Of a DNA stretch of 32,361 bases, positions 26,880-32,361 are shown piece by piece (the stretch's first letter is position 1; each line of letters begins with the position of its first letter). Location of the stretch: assembly GCA_011774835.1 (NCBI GenBank), contig JAACAK010000009.1, forward strand, positions 20,563 through 52,923. The letters run 5' to 3'. Source of the DNA: Candidatus Kutchimonas denitrificans (GTDB taxonomy: Bacteria > Gemmatimonadota > Gemmatimonadetes > Palauibacterales > KS3-K002). A program made the position numbers and the translations under genes. The notes below the pieces were generated by a model. It was not told the origin of the DNA. It searched no databases and worked only from the letters and a program-made list of their open reading frames with translations.

Positions 26880-28118
26880 ATGACCGCTCGACTCGATCAC
26901 CGCACCCTCTACCGCCTGCCCTGGAGCCTGCCAGACAACGCGATCTCCTGGCTGGAGCCGACGGCCGCCTGTAACCTTTATTGCGAAGGGTGCTATCGCA
27001 CCAACGACCCCCGGAGCCACAAGACGCTCTCCGAGATCGAGGCCGACCTCGACGTCTTCACCTCGCTTCGCACGTGCGACGGGATATCGGTGGCCGGTGG
27101 CGACCCGCTGACCCATCCCGACGTTGCGCAGATCGTCGCCATGATCGCCCAGCGCGGTCTGAAGCCGATCTTGAACACCAACGGACTGGCCCTGTCGCGC
27201 GAGCTCCTGGTCGAGCTCAAGCGGGCGGGCCTGAAGGGGCTGACGCTTCATATCGACAGCAAGCAGCGGCGCCGGGGGTGGAATGGGAAGAGCGAGGTGG
27301 AGCTCAACGCGCTGAGGCTTCAGTTCGCCGAGATGATCGCCGAGGTCGGCGACCTCTCCTGCGCCTTCAACTCGACCGTCTACGACGACACGCTCGAGTC
27401 CGTGCCGGACATCGTCGCCTGGGCCCAGGAGCACATCGACATCGTGCACGTCGTCGTCTTCATCGCGTTCCGCTCCGCCATGCTGGGCGGCCCGTTCGAC
27501 TACTATGTGGGCGGCGAGCGGGTCGAGCTGGGCGAGGTCCCGTATGCGACCCCGGCGTCGGCCCGGACCGATATCCAGTCGACCGACATACTGGCGACGA
27601 TCCAGGAGCGCTTTCCCGATTTCGCCCCCTGTGCGTACCTGAACGGCACCGAACGGCCTGATTCCTTCAAATGGCTGCTCGCCGGCCGCTTGGGAGCGCC
27701 GGGGCGTCCGGGGCGCATCGATGGCTACGTCGGTCCCCGCTTCATGGAACTGGCGCAAACGACACACCACTTCCGTCATGGCCGATACCTGGCATACAGC
27801 GGTCCGCGGGTTCTGCGCCGCGGCCGCTCGCTCCTGCTGCTGTCGCCCGTCGACCACGGGCTACGGAGCGCCGCCGCCTCGTACCTGCGAGCGGCTGCCC
27901 GCAACCCGTTGAACGCCTTGAAGCGTATTCACTTCCAGTCGGTGATGATCATCCAGCCGATCGACGTGCTCCCGGACGGTCGCCAGAACATGTGCGACGG
28001 CTGTCCCGACATGACCGTCTGGAACGGCCGACTAGCCTGGTCGTGCCGGCTGGAGGAGCCGCAACGCTACGGGGCCTTCGTGCAAACCGTGCCGAAGAAG
28101 CCGCCGACGACGCACTGA
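26880..28118 (+). CDS. Radical SAM protein with additional C-terminal cysteines
   Basis: A 412-residue radical SAM enzyme. The cluster motif is CNLYCEGC (Cys31, 35, 38), with the SAM-contacting AGGDPLTHPD soon after and the barrel strand KPILNTNGLAL. Beyond the barrel, Cys251 (FAPCAYLNGTERPDSFKW) and MCDGCPDMTVWNGRLAWSC (Cys372, 375, 389) could bind an auxiliary cluster. A hydrophobic/basic segment lies at about residues 305-345. The overall plan recalls lipid-modifying radical SAM proteins rather than RiPP enzymes, but I cannot assign a substrate. The PAP2-type membrane phosphatase starts 17 bases downstream, so the two are probably one operon. No clear Shine-Dalgarno sequence precedes the ATG. 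Confidence 0.88.
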   Translation: MTARLDHRTLYRLPWSLPDNAISWLEPTAACNLYCEGCYRTNDPRSHKTLSEIEADLDVFTSLRTCDGISVAGGDPLTHPDVAQIVAMIAQRGLKPILNTNGLALSRELLVELKRAGLKGLTLHIDSKQRRRGWNGKSEVELNALRLQFAEMIAEVGDLSCAFNSTVYDDTLESVPDIVAWAQEHIDIVHVVVFIAFRSAMLGGPFDYYVGGERVELGEVPYATPASARTDIQSTDILATIQERFPDFAPCAYLNGTERPDSFKWLLAGRLGAPGRPGRIDGYVGPRFMELAQTTHHFRHGRYLAYSGPRVLRRGRSLLLLSPVDHGLRSAAASYLRAAARNPLNALKRIHFQSVMIIQPIDVLPDGRQNMCDGCPDMTVWNGRLAWSCRLEEPQRYGAFVQTVPKKPPTTH

Positions 28119-28135
28119 CCTTACGCACGTGAAAC

Positions 28136-29101
28136 GTGAGCGAACTGGGTGACGTGGCGCTGACAACGCCCGATCGGGAGGTCCGCGCCGCTGGCGCGAC
28201 GGCGACCCTCGAGATAGACGGGGTCCGACTGGTCGACCGACTCGCAGCAGTCTACAATGCGGTCCTGGCCGTGGTCTGGGCGATCCTGATCCCCCAGTGG
28301 TCCCTCGCCGCGCTGCTGTTTCTGGTGCATGCCGCCGCCGCCGCCATGCCGGTCTTGCTGCGGCGCACTCCGCAGCGGCTCACCCGGCCGGTCCGGATCC
28401 TGCGCGACATCTATCCGCTGCTCTGGATCACGGCCTGGTGGATCGAGCTGGACTCGATTCGCCGCCTGCTCCACGATGCGAACTTCGACCGCGTCATCGG
28501 CGAGCTCGACCGGGCGATCTTTGGGACCCACCTCGACCAGATCTTCCTTCCCTCGCTGAACGATCTATGGTTCAGCGAGCTGATGTATCTCGCCTACTTC
28601 GTCTATTACCTGACCGTCATCGTTCCGCTTCTCTACGCACTCCTATGGGGCACGGCCGCGATGAAGCGTGACATGACGTTCCGGGTGGTGCTCATCTACG
28701 TGGCCTGCTTCGTCGTCTACATCGCGTTCCCCGTGGACGGGCCCCACTGGCTCACCGAGCATTTCCAGGGACCGCACCAGGCCGGGCTCTTCTACCGGAT
28801 CGAGCAGCTCCTCCAGAGCGGCGGCGCCGCGCTTGGCTGTTCGTTCCCCAGCTCGCACGTCGCCGCCTCCACCACGATGGCCATACTCGGGTTCCGCTGG
28901 CTCTCGAAGCCGGCGGCTTACGCTCTGACCGTGGGAGCGGTGGGAGTTATCGTCTCCACCGTCTACACACAGAACCACTACGCCATCGATTCCGTCGCCG
29001 GCATCATCTGGGCGTTCTGGATCCAGTGGACCGTCGCGCCCGCCCTGATCCACTGGTGGGAATGCAGGCGGGGTGCAGCTGCGGCAGCGGGAAGTTCGTG
29101 A
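28136..29101 (+). CDS. PAP2-superfamily membrane phosphatase/phosphotransferase (IPC-synthase-like)
   Basis: A 321-residue polytopic membrane protein with about six or more hydrophobic helices. PAP2 motifs are present in the PAP2_3/AUR1-like version: PVDGPHW, then SFPSSHVAAS (catalytic His), then TVYTQNHYAID (second His and Asp). The Arg of the canonical S-R-x5-H-x3-D is replaced by Thr, as in inositol-phosphorylceramide-synthase-like members. Such enzymes hydrolyse or transfer lipid phosphate head groups at the membrane. The start is a GTG 17 bases after the radical SAM stop, without a strong ribosome-binding site. Pairing with that enzyme suggests lipid or isoprenoid-phosphate modification, which is inference. 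Confidence 0.88.
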   Translation: MSELGDVALTTPDREVRAAGATATLEIDGVRLVDRLAAVYNAVLAVVWAILIPQWSLAALLFLVHAAAAAMPVLLRRTPQRLTRPVRILRDIYPLLWITAWWIELDSIRRLLHDANFDRVIGELDRAIFGTHLDQIFLPSLNDLWFSELMYLAYFVYYLTVIVPLLYALLWGTAAMKRDMTFRVVLIYVACFVVYIAFPVDGPHWLTEHFQGPHQAGLFYRIEQLLQSGGAALGCSFPSSHVAASTTMAILGFRWLSKPAAYALTVGAVGVIVSTVYTQNHYAIDSVAGIIWAFWIQWTVAPALIHWWECRRGAAAAAGSS

Positions 29102-29400
29102 TTGGGAATTGGGGATTTGGGGATTTGGAGATTTGGGGTTTGGGAGGTTAGGAGGTTAAGAAGCGGGAGATCGGGATTCTGATTTTGGGAAGGTCCAGTT
29201 CTCTCCGAATTGTCGAAGCGGATTCCGGGATTCGGTGATTCGGTGATTCGGGGAGGTTGGAATGGGCGGCCCGATCGGGTCCACCCGCGACCACTTCGTC
29301 TTTCCCCGAATCCCCGAACCCGCTTCGACAATTCGGAGAGAACTCGAGCTTCCCCCAATCAGAATCCCGATATCAGATTCACGATTCAGATTCCCACCCC
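29102..29400. repeat. Family C intergenic inverted repeat with octamer array, copy 2
   Basis: This fills the 304 bases between the convergent PAP2 and aldolase genes. It opens with a tandem run of about 8-base words (GGGGATTT, GGAGATTT, GGGGTTT). A long inverted pair follows: left arm about 29171-29235, right arm about 29304-29374. The two arms include a perfect 24-base match in inverted orientation (29198-29221 against 29320-29343). GATTCGGT repeats in tandem near 29230-29250. No gene is seen. Confidence 0.85.
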
Positions 29401-29405
29401 ACGAT

Positions 29406-30086
29406 CTAACCAACGGCAAGCAGCGCTGTCTTTGCGGTCAGTTCCCCGAACTCCGTGAGCTCGAACGCTTCGGTCAGGTTGCGTCCGATCGCCACGACCC
29501 CGTGATGGGCGAGGAGCAGAAGCTTGGCCCCCCGCGCCACCGCCGCCCCCGCCGCTTCCGACAGCTCGAGGGACCCCTCGGGGTGATACGGGATTCGGAC
29601 GACACCGCCCAGCGAAGCGGCGGCCACCGGCAGCACCTCCTCCAGGTCGATCTCCCGGATGCCTAGCGCGGTAAGCGCCGGCGCGTGCGTGTGGATCACG
29701 GCCCCGATGCCCGAGCCGGCCAGGTAGCACGCGCGATGGAGGGGAAACTCGATGCTGACGTCGGTTAGCCGGTGCTCCGGCGCCTCGAGATCGGCGATCC
29801 GGATCTCGGAAGCGCGGAGGCGCGCCTTATTGGCGCCACGGGGCGTGATATAGATGTACCGGCGGTTACGGAGGCGGGCCGAGAGGTTGCCGCAGCTTCC
29901 GGCGATCAGCCCCGCTTGATACGCCCGCTTGCCATAATAGCACAGCAGCAGGCGCACGGCTTCGTCGTGGGCGGGGGCCGCGGGCTCCACTATGGCCCGA
30001 CGAATCGGGCCGAACAGAAGCCCCGACTGCCCCACGTGCCCCACCAGCCGTCGCGTTCCACCGATCCAAGGCGACAGCACGGACAT
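29406..30086 (-). CDS. Class II aldolase/adducin-family protein
   Basis: A 226-residue zinc-dependent aldolase-fold protein of the FucA/AraD group, which cleaves or epimerises sugar phosphates. Visible motifs are AGSCGNLSARL (phosphate binding), YITPRGANKA, the catalytic-Glu segment VSIEFPLHRACY, the zinc pair HTHAPALTALG and the third His in LLLAHHGVVAIGRNLTEAFE. The N-terminus carries about 40 extra residues before DEAVRLLLCYYGKRAYQAGL. The frame is open to 30398, but the ATG at 30086 has GGGAGG five bases upstream. The substrate is unassigned; fuculose-1-phosphate-like or methylthioribulose-phosphate-like activities are possible. It is divergent from the next gene. Confidence 0.9.
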   Translation of the reverse strand: MSVLSPWIGGTRRLVGHVGQSGLLFGPIRRAIVEPAAPAHDEAVRLLLCYYGKRAYQAGLIAGSCGNLSARLRNRRYIYITPRGANKARLRASEIRIADLEAPEHRLTDVSIEFPLHRACYLAGSGIGAVIHTHAPALTALGIREIDLEEVLPVAAASLGGVVRIPYHPEGSLELSEAAGAAVARGAKLLLLAHHGVVAIGRNLTEAFELTEFGELTAKTALLAVG

Positions 30087-30238
30087 GGCAACCTCCCGTT
30101 TTTGAGACTCGACAGGATTAATAGTAGCGCCACGCCGGCCCCCGGGTCCACTCCGAAAGACGATTCTCGTTACGTTGAGGCGACACGGCCGCTCTCCGGC
30201 ACCTTTGATGCCGGGAGGACCACGCCTATCTTCACGGG

Positions 30239-30712
30239 ATGGCGCTATCCGACAAGCCATCCGTTGCGGATGAGATGGAGACCAGGTCCGAAGCTGCGGC
30301 GGCATCCGCCGGCGCGGCACCGTCCCTGCTGCCTCCCGTCTTCCGGGCCATCGTGTCGACCGTGGTTCCGGCCGCCACCGAGCTCGACGGCGAAGCATGG
30401 CTTGAAGTGGAGCGTCTGGTCATCGACTCCTTGCAACAGAGGCCTCGTGCCCTGCAGCGCCGCCTGCGATTGTTCCTGACATTGGTTCAATGGCTCCCCG
30501 CGCTTCGCTACGGCAGGCCGTTCACCTCTCTCGACGATGAGCGCCGTGCCCGCGTCCTGGCCCGCCTGCGGGATCACTCCATCGATCTGATCCGCGTCGG
30601 CTTCTGGGGCGTACGAACGCTGGCACTGCTCGGCTACTACGGCCGGGACGCCGCCGCCCGGGCGATCGGTTACCGGCCCCGACACGATGGGTGGGACGCG
30701 TTCCGGCCATGA
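30239..30712 (+). CDS. Small subunit-like protein of a GMC dehydrogenase (gluconate 2-dehydrogenase subunit 3-like)
   Basis: A 157-residue helical protein. The pattern FRAIVSTVVPAATELDGEAW, then RLRLFLTLVQWLPALRYG, then FTSLDDERRARVLARLRDHS and RTLALLGYYG resembles the gamma/subunit-3 proteins that accompany GMC flavoproteins, and similar segments fused to GMC-type alcohol oxidases. No Tat or Sec signal is visible. The ATG at 30239 has no close ribosome-binding site; GGGAGGA at 30213-30219 is 19 bases away, so the start is tentative. The stop overlaps the GMC oxidoreductase ATG (ATGA at 30709), strong evidence that the two form a complex. Confidence 0.75.
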   Translation: MALSDKPSVADEMETRSEAAAASAGAAPSLLPPVFRAIVSTVVPAATELDGEAWLEVERLVIDSLQQRPRALQRRLRLFLTLVQWLPALRYGRPFTSLDDERRARVLARLRDHSIDLIRVGFWGVRTLALLGYYGRDAAARAIGYRPRHDGWDAFRP

Positions 30713-32223
30713 ACGAGCGGGGCTACGACATCGTGATCATCGGCTCCGGCGCCGGCGGCGGCACCGTGGCCCAGGAGCTCGCGCCGCTCTGCCGCGACGG
30801 GATCCGGATCGTGGTGCTCGAGAAGGGGCCCAAGCTGGCCGAGAACGAGTTCAGCGGCCGCGAGATCGAGATGGCGCAGGCCCTCTATGAAGACGGCGGC
30901 GGCTTCCTCACCAGCGACGGCGGTCTCACCCTGGCGATGGGTGTCGCCTACGGCGGCTCGACCGTCGTCTACACCGGCACATCGCTCATCGCGCCATCTC
31001 GCGTCATCGCCGGCTGGAACGTTCCCGGTCTCAGCCATTCAGAGATCGAGCGGCGTTCCCGGAAGTTCATGGAGCAGAACAACGTCCACTTTCTGACGGA
31101 CGACCTGATCAACGAGAACAACCAGCTGTTCGTCAAGGGCTGCCGCCGGCTGGGCTACAACGTTCAGCAGTTCCCGGTGAACCTGCTGGGGTGCCGGGGC
31201 TCGAGCCTCTGCAACCTGGGCTGTCCTAATCTGGCCAAGCAGGGCACGCACCGGGTACAGCTGCCGGAAGCGGAGCGGGGCGGCGTCGAGGTCGTCACGC
31301 GCTGCGAGGTCGAACGTCTGGACGAGCGGTCGGTCGTGGCCACGGTGCGGCCGCGGGGAGTCGACGAAAAGGGTGGGCCGTCGAGCTGGGAGCCCGGCAC
31401 GTACCGGGTCCACGGCAAGATCGTCGTCGTCTGCGCCGGCGCGGTGGGGAGTCCGGCACTGCTCCTCCGCTCGCGGCTGGGCGCCGCGCTGCCGCGGTTG
31501 GGTCACGGGTTCACCTGCCACCCGGCGCTCATCCTGGTGGCCGAGCACAATCGCCCGATCACCAACTTCGTCGGTCACCCGAAGAGCTACTACCTGGACC
31601 AGTTCGTCGAGAGCGACGGCTACGTCCTCGAGACGTGCATGTACTTCCCGTTCACCACGGCGAAGAGCCTGTCCGGGTTCGGGGCGCCGCACGCCGAGTT
31701 CATGGAGGCGTTCCCGCGCCTGCAGATGATCCTGGTCCTCGCTTGTGACCACCCGGCGCCCGAGAACCGCGTCACCGTCGATCGCGCCGGCCACCCGGTC
31801 GTCCATTATCGCTTCACTCCGGCCGTGAAGCGGGCGCTGGCCAGCGGGACCGCCGCGGCGGCGCGGATCTTCTTTGCCGCCGGTGCCCGGCGCGTCCACG
31901 TACCGGCGGCCAGGCCGCCTACGGTGGAGGCGGAGCGGGCGGAACGGCTCGACGATCTCATCGATGAAGACCGGTTCCGGCCTGGCGACGTGACCGTATC
32001 GGCGGCTCACCTTCAGGGCGGCTGCGGGATGGGTCTCACGGCACGGGACTCGGTGACCGACTCGTTCGGCCGCGTGCACGGCGTGCCGTGGCTCTTCGTC
32101 GCCGACGCCAGCCTCTTCCCCGACTCGGTGGAGATCAACCCGTACCTGACGATCATGGCGCTGGCCGACCGGGTCGCCCAGTGGATACGGCAGAATGGGC
32201 GCGATCTGTTGGCGGGTGCATGA
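30709..32223 (+). CDS. GMC-family FAD-dependent oxidoreductase
   Basis: A 504-residue flavoprotein that should oxidise an alcohol. The N-terminal FAD motif is IIGSGAGGGTVAQELA, followed by VLEKGP. The GMC segment MGVAYGGSTVVYTGT follows. LGCRGSSLCNLGCPNLAKQ is a cysteine-rich stretch that resembles long-chain fatty alcohol oxidases. The C-terminal HLQGGCGMG and PDSVEINPYLTIMALADR supply the His/Asn active-site pair. The frame opens at a GTG (30691), but the ATG at 30709, overlapping the previous stop, is the better start. With its small partner it could be a two-subunit dehydrogenase passing electrons to the membrane. A fatty alcohol substrate is only a suggestion. Confidence 0.92.
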   Translation: MNERGYDIVIIGSGAGGGTVAQELAPLCRDGIRIVVLEKGPKLAENEFSGREIEMAQALYEDGGGFLTSDGGLTLAMGVAYGGSTVVYTGTSLIAPSRVIAGWNVPGLSHSEIERRSRKFMEQNNVHFLTDDLINENNQLFVKGCRRLGYNVQQFPVNLLGCRGSSLCNLGCPNLAKQGTHRVQLPEAERGGVEVVTRCEVERLDERSVVATVRPRGVDEKGGPSSWEPGTYRVHGKIVVVCAGAVGSPALLLRSRLGAALPRLGHGFTCHPALILVAEHNRPITNFVGHPKSYYLDQFVESDGYVLETCMYFPFTTAKSLSGFGAPHAEFMEAFPRLQMILVLACDHPAPENRVTVDRAGHPVVHYRFTPAVKRALASGTAAAARIFFAAGARRVHVPAARPPTVEAERAERLDDLIDEDRFRPGDVTVSAAHLQGGCGMGLTARDSVTDSFGRVHGVPWLFVADASLFPDSVEINPYLTIMALADRVAQWIRQNGRDLLAGA

Positions 32224-32265
32224 GTGCGGGCCGGGAGGCATTTGGCTATGATCGACGTCGGGCGG

Positions 32266-32361
32266 GTGAACATTCGAGCACGGAACATGGAGCACGGAAC
32301 GTCGAAAGGACCGGCGATCGTTGAACGCGGAAAACCAAACATCCGACATCGAACATCATTT
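32266..32361. repeat. Hybrid heptamer array after the GMC gene
   Basis: Tandem 7-base words mixing both families: GAACATT, GAGCACG, GAACATG, GAGCACG, GAACGTC, then further on GAACGCG, AAACATC, CGACATC, GAACATC. It begins about 42 bases after the GMC stop and runs to the end of the window, so a complementary arm, if any, lies outside. No gene is seen from 32224 onward. Confidence 0.8.

Overview
This is a GC-rich bacterial chromosomal window, densely coded on both strands, with no rRNA, tRNA, CRISPR array, phage gene or transposase that I can see. The gene set suggests a Gemmatimonadota-like (or Acidobacteriota-like) aerobic bacterium. The clues are a DUF5916/CBM9 outer-membrane-type protein, a large M14 carboxypeptidase, an M61 peptidase, a short primary-type sigma factor without region 1.1, a MaeB-type malic enzyme and a YfhL-type ferredoxin. 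The phylum is an inference from family content only.

Layout. (1) 17-6617 is a compact efflux operon: ArsR-type regulator, TolC-like outer-membrane factor, lipoprotein adaptor, RND pump, PII-like small protein and DUF2892 membrane protein. A perfect ATACATAT-N4-ATATGTAT palindrome lies between the regulator and the pump genes and is a candidate operator. (2) 6867-12014 holds housekeeping genes: malic enzyme, ferredoxin, HD hydrolase and a convergent PP2C phosphatase. (3) 12202-13916 is a translationally coupled pair: a radical SAM protein with extra C-terminal cysteines and a metallophosphoesterase-fold protein that has lost the ligands of one of its two metal sites. (4) 14156-17769 holds an FKBP lipoprotein, a two-gene ABC-2 exporter and a sigma factor with a clear terminator. 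(5) 17928-26533 holds an M61 peptidase, an M14 peptidase, a four-helix-bundle gene framed by inverted repeats, an SDR and a DUF5916 protein. (6) 26880-32223 holds a second radical SAM protein followed by a PAP2/IPC-synthase-like membrane phosphatase, a divergent class II aldolase, and a small gluconate-dehydrogenase-subunit-3-like protein coupled to a GMC oxidoreductase.

The feature least explained by ordinary gene content lies between the genes. Several intergenic regions carry degenerate tandem arrays of a 7-base word (GARCACG or GAACATC type), often arranged as inverted pairs that would fold into long hairpins. One such pair brackets the four-helix-bundle gene like terminal inverted repeats. 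A second, unrelated family (GGGATTC/GGGGATTT-type, roughly 8-base period with long inverted arms) occurs at 13917-14060 and 29102-29400. These repeats lie downstream of gene 3' ends. The candidates for undescribed biology are the heptamer arrays with their possible link to the four-helix-bundle gene, and the radical SAM plus single-metal-site phosphoesterase pair.
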